In this document: piece by piece, positions 23,490-38,058 of the stretch
Layout: every line of letters starts with the position of its first letter
Position numbering within the stretch: the first letter of the stretch is position 1
Origin: Siphonodentalium dalli
Lineage: Eukaryota > Mollusca > Scaphopoda > Gadilida > Siphonodentaliidae
Reading direction: 5' to 3'
DNA length: 64,000 nucleotides
NCBI GenBank assembly: GCA_032622095.1
Contig: CP136064.1
Span: forward strand, 140,757,954 to 140,821,953
Translations under genes and position numbers: made by a program
The notes under the pieces: generated by a model
Databases searched by the model: none
What the model was told of the DNA's origin: nothing
Seen by the model: only the letters and a program-made list of their open reading frames with translations

Positions 23490-24703
23490 GCTCGGACAAA
23501 GGTTGTTGTTATCAATTAACGATCGGTATGCACGAATGAGCAGGCACGCGACATTTGGGCATCATCGGGCGAAAATTGGCTAGATGCATGCAAATTGAAG
23601 TACTGAAATTTGAAACTTATACAAGTTTGGAACCCGTTAACGCAGATATATGGGGTTGGTGTCATTCGACGGGGATTATCGAGGCGGATGCAATGATGTC
23701 AGATTCGAAAAATTTGTTGGGCGAATAGCTGAGATATGGGCATTTTTTCGAAGTTATGAGTGGATATTCATACGCAAATATTCCTATCGTGTATATCTCA
23801 TGAAGACGAACTCAACGACACCGGTCGCAACTCTCTAGCTTAAAAACCGACCGAGATAGAGAGGTTTTATCAACAAGTCACCTATTGTCGCGGTAATGAT
23901 GTTTTTGCATAGAAACGGGTCCATTGAAGTCAGAAATGCCAATATTACTTATGCTAACCATCACAAACAGTTTCTACCTGTATATTATTATACTTCCATA
24001 TTTTAATATGGGAGTATATTGTATTTCTGTTGACCCAGTTTTCCGTTTAATTTGACATACTGAGAAAAATAATGGAACTAGGAACGCGAAATTTCTTGGA
24101 AAAGTAGGCATCTAAGAACTGCTAAAAATGTACGCCTCGGAATTTCGTTACGACTTTTCTTTGCAGAGTTATCGCCCTTATACGTTTCTCCATTTTTATT
24201 ATTATTATTATTTTTCTGAGTAAATTTGGTACACGAGATCTCAGGAACCGCTGAATGTACAACGCTGAAATTTTCAGATTGTGTACAGATTCTACAGTAG
24301 GCGGCGGTAAATCTATTGATAATTCTATCCGTGTTTGATTTATTGAGTTATGGCCCTTAAACCGGCCTCTCACATTTATCGACAATTGTAGAGTATATCT
24401 GGAACGCATTGAGGCAGCGGAACGGGACAAATGTTATGATGTAGAGCAACTTAAACTTGGTTCAGTTCCACAAAATAGACGTTGTCCGATTACTACCCGG
24501 GGAGTGGAGAACGGGTGTTCAAATTTGTAAAAAATGAAGTCTCTTCGATTTCCATCAAACTTACATGTCATAGTCTCCAATTTAATCCGATAACGATGCC
24601 GTAAAAAATTTGTAAATCGGTAGAAAATTGACAGAGTTACCGATCCCTGAATGTCCAAAAATGACGAAAAAATCCTTGTGCCCACAACTCCTCCCAGACC
24701 GAT
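23490..24703. repeat. B monomer 14
   Basis: T at 23771 (TTCATACGC), shared with B1, B24 and B35. Confidence 0.95.
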
Positions 24704-25917
24704 GCTCGGACAAAGGTTGTTGTTATCAATTAACGATCGGTATGCACGAATGAGCAGGCACGCGACATTTGGGCATCATCGGGCGAAAATTGGCTAGATG
24801 CATGCAAATTGAAGTACTGAAATTTGAAACTTATACAAGTTTGGAACCCGTTAACGCAGATATATGGGGTTGGTGTCATTCGACGGGGATTATCGAGGCG
24901 GATGCAATGATGTCAGATTCGAAAAATTTGTTGGGCGAATAGCTGAGATATGGGCATTTTTTCGAAGTTATGAGTGGATATTCACACGCAAATATTCCTA
25001 TCGTGTATATCTCATGAAGACGAACTCAACGACACCGGTCGCAACTCTCTAGCTTAAAAACCGACCGAGATAGAGAGGTTTTATCAACAAGTCACCTATT
25101 GTCGCGGTAATGATGTTTTTGCATAGAAACGGGTCCATTGAAGTCAGAAATGCCAATATTACTTATGCTAACCATCACAAACAGTTTCTACCTGTATATT
25201 ATTATACTTCCATATTTTAATATGGGAGTATATTGTATTTCTGTTGACCCAGTTTTCCGTTTAATTTGACATACTGAGAAAAATAATGGAACTAGGAACG
25301 CGAAATTTCTTGGAAAAGTAGGCATCTAAGAACTGCTAAAAATGTACGCCTCGGAATTTCGTTACGACTTTTCTTTGCAGAGTTATCGCCCTTATACGTT
25401 TCTCCATTTTTATTATTATTATTATTTTTCTGAGTAAATTTGGTACACGAGATCTCAGGAACCGCTGAATGTACAACGCTGAAATTTTCAGATTGTGTAC
25501 AGATTCTACAGTAGGCGGCGGTAAATCTATTGATAATTCTATCCGTGTTTGATTTATTGAGTTATGGCCCTTAAACCGGCCTCTCACATTTATCGACAAT
25601 TGTAGAGTATATCTGGAACGCATTGAGGCAGCGGAACGGGACAAATGTTATGATGTAGAGCAACTTAAACTTGGTTCAGTTCCACAAAATAGACGTTGTC
25701 CGATTACTACCCGGGGAGTGGAGAACGGGTGTTCAAATTTGTAAAAAATGAAGTCTCTTCGATTTCCATCAAACTTACATGTCATAGTCTCCAATTTAAT
25801 CCGATAACGATGCCGTAAAAAATTTGTAAATCGGTAGAAAATTGACAGAGTTACCGATCCCTGAATGTCCAAAAATGACGAAAAAATCCTTGTGCCCACA
25901 ACTCCTCCCAGACCGAT
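24704..25917. repeat. B monomer 15, majority sequence
   Basis: No variant found. Confidence 0.9.
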
Positions 25918-27131
25918 GCTCGGACAAAGGTTGTTGTTATCAATTAACGATCGGTATGCACGAATGAGCAGGCACGCGACATTTGGGCATCATCGGGCGA
26001 AAATTGGCTAGATGCATGCAAATTGAAGTACTGAAATTTGAAACTTATACAAGTTTGGAACCCGTTAACGCAGATATATGGGGTTGGTGTCATTCGACGG
26101 GGATTATCGAGGCGGATGCAATGATGTCAGATTCGAAAAATTTGTTGGGCGAATAGCTGAGATATGGGCATTTTTTCGAAGTTATGAGTGGATATTCACA
26201 CGCAAATATTCCTATCGTGTATATCTCATGAAGACGAACTCAACGACACCGGTCGCAACTCTCTAGCTTAAAAACCGACCGAGATAGAGAGGTTTTATCA
26301 ACAAGTCACCTATTGTCGCGGTAATGATGTTTTTGCATAGAAACGGGTCCATTGAAGTCAAAAATGCCAATATTACTTATGCTAACCATCACAAACAGTT
26401 TCTACCTGTATATTATTATACTTCCATATTTTAATATGGGAGTATATTGTATTTCTGTTGACCCAGTTTTCCGTTTAATTTGACATACTGAGAAAAATAA
26501 TGGAACTAGGAACGCGAAATTTCTTGGAAAAGTAGGCATCTAAGAACTGCTAAAAATGTACGCCTCGGAATTTCGTTACGACTTTTTTTTGCAGAGTTAT
26601 CGCCCTTATACGTTTCTCCATTTTTATTATTATTATTATTTTTCTGAGTAAATTTGGTACACGAGATCTCAGGAACCGCTGAATGTACAACGCTGAAATT
26701 TTCAGATTGTGTACAGATTCTACAGTAGGCGGCGGTAAATCTATTGATAATTCTATCCGTGTTTGATTTATTGAGTTATGGCCCTTAAACCGGCCTCTCA
26801 CATTTATCGACAATTGTAGAGTATATCTGGAACGCATTGAGGCAGCGGAACGGGACAAATGTTATGATGTAGAGCAACTTAAACTTGGTTCAGTTCCACA
26901 AAATAGACGTTGTCCGATTACTACCCGGGGAGTGGAGAACGGGTGTTCAAATTTGTAAAAAATGAAGTCTCTTCGATTTCCATCAAACTTACATGTCATA
27001 GTCTCCAATTTAATCCGATAACGATGCCGTAAAAAATTTGTAAATCGGTAGAAAATTGACAGAGTTACCGATCCCTGAATGTCCAAAAATGACGAAAAAA
27101 TCCTTGTGCCCACAACTCCTCCCAGACCGAT
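25918..27131. repeat. B monomer 16
   Basis: A at 26361 (GTCAAAAATG), shared with B26 exactly ten units on. Private T at 26587 makes a run of eight T in place of TTTTCTTT. Confidence 0.95.
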
Positions 27132-29559
27132 GCTCGGACAAAGGTTGTTGTTATCAATTAACGATCGGTATGCACGAATGAGCAGGCACGCGACATTTGG
27201 GCATCATCGGGCGAAAATTGGCTAGATGCATGCAAATTGAAGTACTGAAATTTGAAACTTATACAAGTTTGGAACCCGTTAACGCAGATATATGGGGTTG
27301 GTGTCATTCGACGGGGATTATCGAGGCGGATGCAATGATGTCAGATTCGAAAAATTTGTTGGGCGAATAGCTGAGATATGGGCATTTTTTCGAAGTTATG
27401 AGTGGATATTCACACGCAAATATTCCTATCGTGTATATCTCATGAAGACGAACTCAACGACACCGGTCGCAACTCTCTAGCTTAAAAACCGACCGAGATA
27501 GAGAGGTTTTATCAACAAGTCACCTATTGTCGCGGTAATGATGTTTTTGCATAGAAACGGGTCCATTGAAGTCAGAAATGCCAATATTACTTATGCTAAC
27601 CATCACAAACAGTTTCTACCTGTATATTATTATACTTCCATATTTTAATATGGGAGTATATTGTATTTCTGTTGACCCAGTTTTCCGTTTAATTTGACAT
27701 ACTGAGAAAAATAATGGAACTAGGAACGCGAAATTTCTTGGAAAAGTAGGCATCTAAGAACTGCTAAAAATGTACGCCTCGGAATTTCGTTACGACTTTT
27801 CTTTGCAGAGTTATCGCCCTTATACGTTTCTCCATTTTTATTATTATTATTATTTTTCTGAGTAAATTTGGTACACGAGATCTCAGGAACCGCTGAATGT
27901 ACAACGCTGAAATTTTCAGATTGTGTACAGATTCTACAGTAGGCGGCGGTAAATCTATTGATAATTCTATCCGTGTTTGATTTATTGAGTTATGGCCCTT
28001 AAACCGGCCTCTCACATTTATCGACAATTGTAGAGTATATCTGGAACGCATTGAGGCAGCGGAACGGGACAAATGTTATGATGTAGAGCAACTTAAACTT
28101 GGTTCAGTTCCACAAAATAGACGTTGTCCGATTACTACCCGGGGAGTGGAGAACGGGTGTTCAAATTTGTAAAAAATGAAGTCTCTTCGATTTCCATCAA
28201 ACTTACATGTCATAGTCTCCAATTTAATCCGATAACGATGCCGTAAAAAATTTGTAAATCGGTAGAAAATTGACAGAGTTACCGATCCCTGAATGTCCAA
28301 AAATGACGAAAAAATCCTTGTGCCCACAACTCCTCCCAGACCGATGCTCGGACAAAGGTTGTTGTTATCAATTAACGATCGGTATGCACGAATGAGCAGG
28401 CACGCGACATTTGGGCATCATCGGGCGAAAATTGGCTAGATGCATGCAAATTGAAGTACTGAAATTTGAAACTTATACAAGTTTGGAACCCGTTAACGCA
28501 GATATATGGGGTTGGTGTCATTCGACGGGGATTATCGAGGCGGATGCAATGATGTCAGATTCGAAAAATTTGTTGGGCGAATAGCTGAGATATGGGCATT
28601 TTTTCGAAGTTATGAGTGGATATTCACACGCAAATATTCCTATCGTGTATATCTCATGAAGACGAACTCAACGACACCGGTCGCAACTCTCTAGCTTAAA
28701 AACCGACCGAGATAGAGAGGTTTTATCAACAAGTCACCTATTGTCGCGGTAATGATGTTTTTGCATAGAAACGGGTCCATTGAAGTCAGAAATGCCAATA
28801 TTACTTATGCTAACCATCACAAACAGTTTCTACCTGTATATTATTATACTTCCATATTTTAATATGGGAGTATATTGTATTTCTGTTGACCCAGTTTTCC
28901 GTTTAATTTGACATACTGAGAAAAATAATGGAACTAGGAACGCGAAATTTCTTGGAAAAGTAGGCATCTAAGAACTGCTAAAAATGTACGCCTCGGAATT
29001 TCGTTACGACTTTTCTTTGCAGAGTTATCGCCCTTATACGTTTCTCCATTTTTATTATTATTATTATTTTTCTGAGTAAATTTGGTACACGAGATCTCAG
29101 GAACCGCTGAATGTACAACGCTGAAATTTTCAGATTGTGTACAGATTCTACAGTAGGCGGCGGTAAATCTATTGATAATTCTATCCGTGTTTGATTTATT
29201 GAGTTATGGCCCTTAAACCGGCCTCTCACATTTATCGACAATTGTAGAGTATATCTGGAACGCATTGAGGCAGCGGAACGGGACAAATGTTATGATGTAG
29301 AGCAACTTAAACTTGGTTCAGTTCCACAAAATAGACGTTGTCCGATTACTACCCGGGGAGTGGAGAACGGGTGTTCAAATTTGTAAAAAATGAAGTCTCT
29401 TCGATTTCCATCAAACTTACATGTCATAGTCTCCAATTTAATCCGATAACGATGCCGTAAAAAATTTGTAAATCGGTAGAAAATTGACAGAGTTACCGAT
29501 CCCTGAATGTCCAAAAATGACGAAAAAATCCTTGTGCCCACAACTCCTCCCAGACCGAT
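27132..29559. repeat. B monomers 17-18, majority sequence
   Basis: Copies starting at 27132 and 28346 with no variant found. Confidence 0.9.
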
Positions 29560-30773
29560 GCTCGGACAAAGGTTGTTGTTATCAATTAACGATCGGTATG
29601 CACGAATGAGCAGGCACGCGACATTTGGGCATCATCGGGCGAAAATTGGCTAGATGCATGCAAATTGAAGTACTGAAATTTGAAACTTATACAAGTTTGG
29701 AACCCGTTAACGCAGATATATGGGGTTGGTGTCATTCGACGGGGATTATCGAGGCGGATGCAATGATGTCAGATTCGAAAAATTTGTTGGGCGAATAGCT
29801 GAGATATGGGCATTTTTTCGAAGTTATGAGTGGATATTCACACGCAAATATTCCTATCGTGTATATCTCATGAAGACGAACTCAACGACACCGGTCGCAA
29901 CTCTCTAGCTTAAAAACCGACCGAGATAGAGAGGTTTTATCAACAAGTCACCTATTGTCGCGGTAATGATGTTTTTGCATAGAAACGGGTCCATTGAAGT
30001 CAGAAATGCCAATATTACTTATGCTAACCATCACAAACAGTTTCTACCTGTATATTATTATACTTCCATATTTTAATATGGGAGTATATTGTATTTCTGT
30101 TGACCCAGTTTTCCGTTTAATTTGACATACTGAGAAAAATAATGGAACTAGGAACGCGAAATTTCTTGGAAAAGTAGGCATCTAAGAACTGCTAAAAATG
30201 TACGCCTCGGAATTTCGTTACGACTTTTCTTTGCAGAGTTATCGCCCTTATACGTTTCTCCATTTTTATTATTATTATTATTTTTCTGAGTAAATTTGGT
30301 ACACGAGATCTCAGGAACCGCTGAATGTACAACGCTGAAATTTTCAGATTGTGTACAGATTCTACAGTAGGCGGCGGTAAATCTATTGATAATTCTATCC
30401 GTGTTTGATTTATTGAGTTATGGCCCTTAAACCGGCCTCTCACATTTATCGACAATTGTAGAGTATATCTGGAACGCATTGAGGCAGCGGAACGGGACAA
30501 ATGTTATGATGTAGAGCAACTTAAACTTGGTTCAGTTCCACAAAATAGACGTTGTCCGATTACTACCCGGGGAGTGGGGAACGGGTGTTCAAATTTGTAA
30601 AAAATGAAGTCTCTTCGATTTCCATCAAACTTACATGTCATAGTCTCCAATTTAATCCGATAACGATGCCGTAAAAAATTTGTAAATCGGTAGAAAATTG
30701 ACAGAGTTACCGATCCCTGAATGTCCAAAAATGACGAAAAAATCCTTGTGCCCACAACTCCTCCCAGACCGAT
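29560..30773. repeat. B monomer 19
   Basis: G at 30578 (GTGGGGAAC), the variant of B9, B11 and B12, isolated here seven units from the nearest other carrier. Confidence 0.95.
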
Positions 30774-33700
30774 GCTCGGACAAAGGTTGTTGTTATCAAT
30801 TAACGATCGGTATGCACGAATGAGCAGGCACGCGACATTTGGGCATCATCGGGCGAAAATTGGCTAGATGCATGCAAATTGAAGTACTGAAATTTGAAAC
30901 TTATACAAGTTTGGAACCCGTTAACGCAGATATATGGGGTTGGTGTCATTCGACGGGGATTATCGAGGCGGATGCAATGATGTCAGATTCGAAAAATTTG
31001 TTGGGCGAATAGCTGAGATATGGGCATTTTTTCGAAGTTATGAGTGGATATTCACACGCAAATATTCCTATCGTGTATATCTCATGAAGACGAACTCAAC
31101 GACACCGGTCGCAACTCTCTAGCTTAAAAACCGACCGAGATAGAGAGGTTTTATCAACAAGTCACCTATTGTCGCGGTAATGATGTTTTTGCATAGAAAC
31201 GGGTCCATTGAAGTCAGAAATGCCAATATTACTTATGCTAACCATCACAAACAGTTTCTACCTGTATATTATTATACTTCCATATTTTAATATGGGAGTA
31301 TATTGTATTTCTGTTGACCCAGTTTTCCGTTTAATTTGACATACTGAGAAAAATAATGGAACTAGGAACGCGAAATTTCTTGGAAAAGTAGGCATCTAAG
31401 AACTGCTAAAAATGTACGCCTCGGAATTTCGTTACGACTTTTCTTTGCAGAGTTATCGCCCTTATACGTTTCTCCATTTTTATTATTATTATTATTTTTC
31501 TGAGTAAATTTGGTACACGAGATCTCAGGAACCGCTGAATGTACAACGCTGAAATTTTCAGATTGTGTACAGATTCTACAGTAGGCGGCGGTAAATCTAT
31601 TGATAATTCTATCCGTGTTTGATTTATTGAGTTATGGCCCTTAAACCGGCCTCTCACATTTATCGACAATTGTAGAGTATATCTGGAACGCATTGAGGCA
31701 GCGGAACGGGACAAATGTTATGATGTAGAGCAACTTAAACTTGGTTCAGTTCCACAAAATAGACGTTGTCCGATTACTACCCGGGGAGTGGAGAACGGGT
31801 GTTCAAATTTGTAAAAAATGAAGTCTCTTCGATTTCCATCAAACTTACATGTCATAGTCTCCAATTTAATCCGATAACGATGCCGTAAAAAATTTGTAAA
31901 TCGGTAGAAAATTGACAGAGTTACCGATCCCTGAATGTCCAAAAATGACGAAAAAATCCTTGTGCCCACAACTCCTCCCAGACCGATGCTCGGACAAAGG
32001 TTGTTGTTATCAATTAACGATCGGTATGCACGAATGAGCAGGCACGCGACATTTGGGCATCATCGGGCGAAAATTGGCTAGATGCATGCAAATTGAAGTA
32101 CTGAAATTTGAAACTTATACAAGTTTGGAACCCGTTAACGCAGATATATGGGGTTGGTGTCATTCGACGGGGATTATCGAGGCGGATGCAATGATGTCAG
32201 ATTCGAAAAATTTGTTGGGCGAATAGCTGAGATATGGGCATTTTTTCGAAGTTATGAGTGGATATTCACACGCAAATATTCCTATCGTGTATATCTCATG
32301 AAGACGAACTCAACGACACCGGTCGCAACTCTCTAGCTTAAAAACCGACCGAGATAGAGAGGTTTTATCAACAAGTCACCTATTGTCGCGGTAATGATGT
32401 TTTTGCATAGAAACGGGTCCATTGAAGTCAGAAATGCCAATATTACTTATGCTAACCATCACAAACAGTTTCTACCTGTATATTATTATACTTCCATATT
32501 TTAATATGGGAGTATATTGTATTTCTGTTGACCCAGTTTTCCGTTTAATTTGACATACTGAGAAAAATAATGGAACTAGGAACGCGAAATTTCTTGGAAA
32601 AGTAGGCATCTAAGAACTGCTAAAAATGTACGCCTCGGAATTTCGTTACGACTTTTCTTTGCAGAGTTATCGCCCTTATACGTTTCTCCATTTTTATTAT
32701 TATTATTATTTTTCTGAGTAAATTTGGTACACGAGATCTCAGGAACCGCTGAATGTACAACGCTGAAATTTTCAGATTGTGTACAGATTCTACAGTAGGC
32801 GGCGGTAAATCTATTGATAATTCTATCCGTGTTTGATTTATTGAGTTATGGCCCTTAAACCGGCCTCTCACATTTATCGACAATTGTAGAGTATATCTGG
32901 AACGCATTGAGGCAGCGGAACGGGACAAATGTTATGATGTAGAGCAACTTAAACTTGGTTCAGTTCCACAAAATAGACGTTGTCCGATTACTACCCGGGG
33001 AGTGGAGAACGGGTGTTCAAATTTGTAAAAAATGAAGTCTCTTCGATTTCCATCAAACTTACATGTCATAGTCTCCAATTTAATCCGATAACGATGCCGT
33101 AAAAAATTTGTAAATCGGTAGAAAATTGACAGAGTTACCGATCCCTGAATGTCCAAAAATGACGAAAAAATCCTTGTGCCCACAACTCCTCCCAGACCGA
33201 TGCTCGGACAAAGGTTGTTGTTATCAATTAACGATCGGTATGCACGAATGAGCAGGCACGCGACATTTGGGCATCATCGGGCGAAAATTGGCTAGATGCA
33301 TGCAAATTGAAGTACTGAAATTTGAAACTTATACAAGTTTGGAACCCGTTAACGCAGATATATGGGGTTGGTGTCATTCGACGGGGATTATCGAGGCGGA
33401 TGCAATGATGTCAGATTCGAAAAATTTGTTGGGCGAATAGCTGAGATATGGGCATTTTTTCGAAGTTATGAGTGGATATTCACACGCAAATATTCCTATC
33501 GTGTATATCTCATGAAGACGAACTCAACGACACCGGTCGCAACTCTCTAGCTTAAAAACCGACCGAGATAGAGAGGTTTTATCAACAAGTCACCTATTGT
33601 CGCGGTAATGATGTTTTTGCATAGAAACGGGTCCATTGAAGTCAGAAATGCCAATATTACTTATGCTAACCATCACAAACAGTTTCTACCTGTATATTAT

Positions 33701-35629
33701 TATACTTCCATATTTTAATATGGGAGTATATTGTATTTCTGTTGACCCAGTTTTCCGTTTAATTTGACATACTGAGAAAAATAATGGAACTAGGAACGCG
33801 AAATTTCTTGGAAAAGTAGGCATCTAAGAACTGCTAAAAATGTACGCCTCGGAATTTCGTTACGACTTTTCTTTGCAGAGTTATCGCCCTTATACGTTTC
33901 TCCATTTTTATTATTATTATTATTTTTCTGAGTAAATTTGGTACACGAGATCTCAGGAACCGCTGAATGTACAACGCTGAAATTTTCAGATTGTGTACAG
34001 ATTCTACAGTAGGCGGCGGTAAATCTATTGATAATTCTATCCGTGTTTGATTTATTGAGTTATGGCCCTTAAACCGGCCTCTCACATTTATCGACAATTG
34101 TAGAGTATATCTGGAACGCATTGAGGCAGCGGAACGGGACAAATGTTATGATGTAGAGCAACTTAAACTTGGTTCAGTTCCACAAAATAGACGTTGTCCG
34201 ATTACTACCCGGGGAGTGGAGAACGGGTGTTCAAATTTGTAAAAAATGAAGTCTCTTCGATTTCCATCAAACTTACATGTCATAGTCTCCAATTTAATCC
34301 GATAACGATGCCGTAAAAAATTTGTAAATCGGTAGAAAATTGACAGAGTTACCGATCCCTGAATGTCCAAAAATGACGAAAAAATCCTTGTGCCCACAAC
34401 TCCTCCCAGACCGATGCTCGGACAAAGGTTGTTGTTATCAATTAACGATCGGTATGCACGAATGAGCAGGCACGCGACATTTGGGCATCATCGGGCGAAA
34501 ATTGGCTAGATGCATGCAAATTGAAGTACTGAAATTTGAAACTTATACAAGTTTGGAACCCGTTAACGCAGATATATGGGGTTGGTGTCATTCGACGGGG
34601 ATTATCGAGGCGGATGCAATGATGTCAGATTCGAAAAATTTGTTGGGCGAATAGCTGAGATATGGGCATTTTTTCGAAGTTATGAGTGGATATTCACACG
34701 CAAATATTCCTATCGTGTATATCTCATGAAGACGAACTCAACGACACCGGTCGCAACTCTCTAGCTTAAAAACCGACCGAGATAGAGAGGTTTTATCAAC
34801 AAGTCACCTATTGTCGCGGTAATGATGTTTTTGCATAGAAACGGGTCCATTGAAGTCAGAAATGCCAATATTACTTATGCTAACCATCACAAACAGTTTC
34901 TACCTGTATATTATTATACTTCCATATTTTAATATGGGAGTATATTGTATTTCTGTTGACCCAGTTTTCCGTTTAATTTGACATACTGAGAAAAATAATG
35001 GAACTAGGAACGCGAAATTTCTTGGAAAAGTAGGCATCTAAGAACTGCTAAAAATGTACGCCTCGGAATTTCGTTACGACTTTTCTTTGCAGAGTTATCG
35101 CCCTTATACGTTTCTCCATTTTTATTATTATTATTATTTTTCTGAGTAAATTTGGTACACGAGATCTCAGGAACCGCTGAATGTACAACGCTGAAATTTT
35201 CAGATTGTGTACAGATTCTACAGTAGGCGGCGGTAAATCTATTGATAATTCTATCCGTGTTTGATTTATTGAGTTATGGCCCTTAAACCGGCCTCTCACA
35301 TTTATCGACAATTGTAGAGTATATCTGGAACGCATTGAGGCAGCGGAACGGGACAAATGTTATGATGTAGAGCAACTTAAACTTGGTTCAGTTCCACAAA
35401 ATAGACGTTGTCCGATTACTACCCGGGGAGTGGAGAACGGGTGTTCAAATTTGTAAAAAATGAAGTCTCTTCGATTTCCATCAAACTTACATGTCATAGT
35501 CTCCAATTTAATCCGATAACGATGCCGTAAAAAATTTGTAAATCGGTAGAAAATTGACAGAGTTACCGATCCCTGAATGTCCAAAAATGACGAAAAAATC
35601 CTTGTGCCCACAACTCCTCCCAGACCGAT
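30774..35629. repeat. B monomers 20-23, majority sequence
   Basis: Copies starting at 30774, 31988, 33202 and 34416 with no variant found. Confidence 0.9.
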
Positions 35630-36844
35630 GCTCGGACAAAGGTTGTTGTTATCAATTAACGATCGGTATGCACGAATGAGCAGGCACGCGACATTTGGGC
35701 ATCATCGGGCGAAAATTGGCTAGATGCATGCAAATTGAAGTACTGAAATTTGAAACTTATACAAGTTTGGAACCCGTTAACGCAGATATATGGGGTTGGT
35801 GTCATTCGACGGGGATTATCGAGGCGGATGCAATGATGTCAGATTCGAAAAAATTTGTTGGGCGAATAGCTGAGATATGGGCATTTTTTCGAAGTTATGA
35901 GTGGATATTCATACGCAAATATTCCTATCGTGTATATCTCATGAAGACGAACTCAACGACACCGGTCGCAACTCTCTAGCTTAAAAACCGACCGAGATAG
36001 AGAGGTTTTATCAACAAGTCACCTATTGTCGCGGTAATGATGTTTTTGCATAGAAACGGGTCCATTGAAGTCAGAAATGCCAATATTACTTATGCTAACC
36101 ATCACAAACAGTTTCTACCTGTATATTATTATACTTCCATATTTTAATATGGGAGTATATTGTATTTCTGTTGACCCAGTTTTCCGTTTAATTTGACATA
36201 CTGAGAAAAATAATGGAACTAGGAACGCGAAATTTCTTGGAAAAGTAGGCATCTAAGAACTGCTAAAAATGTACGCCTCGGAATTTCGTTACGACTTTTC
36301 TTTGCAGAGTTATCGCCCTTATACGTTTCTCCATTTTTATTATTATTATTATTTTTCTGAGTAAATTTGGTACACGAGATCTCAGGAACCGCTGAATGTA
36401 CAACGCTGAAATTTTCAGATTGTGTACAGATTCTACAGTAGGCGGCGGTAAATCTATTGATAATTCTATCCGTGTTTGATTTATTGAGTTATGGCCCTTA
36501 AACCGGCCTCTCACATTTATCGACAATTGTAGAGTATATCTGGAACGCATTGAGGCAGCGGAACGGGACAAATGTTATGATGTAGAGCAACTTAAACTTG
36601 GTTCAGTTCCACAAAATAGACGTTGTCCGATTACTACCCGGGGAGTGGAGAACGGGTGTTCAAATTTGTAAAAAATGAAGTCTCTTCGATTTCCATCAAA
36701 CTTACATGTCATAGTCTCCAATTTAATCCGATAACGATGCCGTAAAAAATTTGTAAATCGGTAGAAAATTGACAGAGTTACCGATCCCTGAATGTCCAAA
36801 AATGACGAAAAAATCCTTGTGCCCACAACTCCTCCCAGACCGAT
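35630..36844. repeat. B monomer 24 (1,215 bp)
   Basis: One extra A in the run at 35848-35853 (six A, majority five), shared with B30 and B33, and T at 35912, shared with B1, B14 and B35. The extra A joins two short plus-strand frames into one of 94 codons. Confidence 0.95.
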
Positions 36845-38058
36845 GCTCGGACAAAGGTTGTTGTTATCAATTAACGATCGGTATGCACGAATGAGCAGGC
36901 ACGCGACATTTGGGCATCATCGGGCGAAAATTGGCTAGATGCATGCAAATTGAAGTACTGAAATTTGAAACTTATACAAGTTTGGAACCCGTTAACGCAG
37001 ATATATGGGGTTGGTGTCATTCGACGGGGATTATCGAGGCGGATGCAATGATGTCAGATTCGAAAAATTTGTTGGGCGAATAGCTGAGATATGGGCATTT
37101 TTTCGAAGTTATGAGTGGATATTCACACGCAAATATTCCTATCGTGTATATCTCATGAAGACGAACTCAACGACACCGGTCGCAACTCTCTAGCTTAAAA
37201 ACCGACCGAGATAGAGAGGTTTTATCAACAAGTCACCTATTGTCGCGGTAATGATGTTTTTGCATAGAAACGGGTCCATTGAAGTCAGAAATGCCAATAT
37301 TACTTATGCTAACCATCACAAACAGTTTCTACCTGTATATTATTATACTTCCATATTTTAATATGGGAGTATATTGTATTTCTGTTGACCCAGTTTTCCG
37401 TTTAATTTGACATACTGAGAAAAATAATGGAACTAGGAACGCGAAATTTCTTGGAAAAGTAGGCATCTAAGAACTGCTAAAAATGTACGCCTCGGAATTT
37501 CGTTACGACTTTTCTTTGCAGAGTTATCGCCCTTATACGTTTCTCCATTTTTATTATTATTATTATTTTTCTGAGTAAATTTGGTACACGAGATCTCAGG
37601 AACCGCTGAATGTACAACGCTGAAATTTTCAGATTGTGTACAGATTCTACAGTAGGCGGCGGTAAATCTATTGATAATTCTATCCGTGTTTGATTTATTG
37701 AGTTATGGCCCTTAAACCGGCCTCTCACATTTATCGACAATTGTAGAGTATATCTGGAACGCATTGAGGCAGCGGAACGGGACAAATGTTATGATGTAGA
37801 GCAACTTAAACTTGGTTCAGTTCCACAAAATAGACGTTGTCCGATTACTACCCGGGGAGTGGAGAACGGGTGTTCAAATTTGTAAAAAATGAAGTCTCTT
37901 CGATTTCCATCAAACTTACATGTCATAGTCTCCAATTTAATCCGATAACGATGCCGTAAAAAATTTGTAAATCGGTAGAAAATTGACAGAGTTACCGATC
38001 CCTGAATGTCCAAAAATGACGAAAAAATCCTTGTGCCCACAACTCCTCCCAGACCGAT
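36845..38058. repeat. B monomer 25, majority sequence
   Basis: No variant found. Confidence 0.9.
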
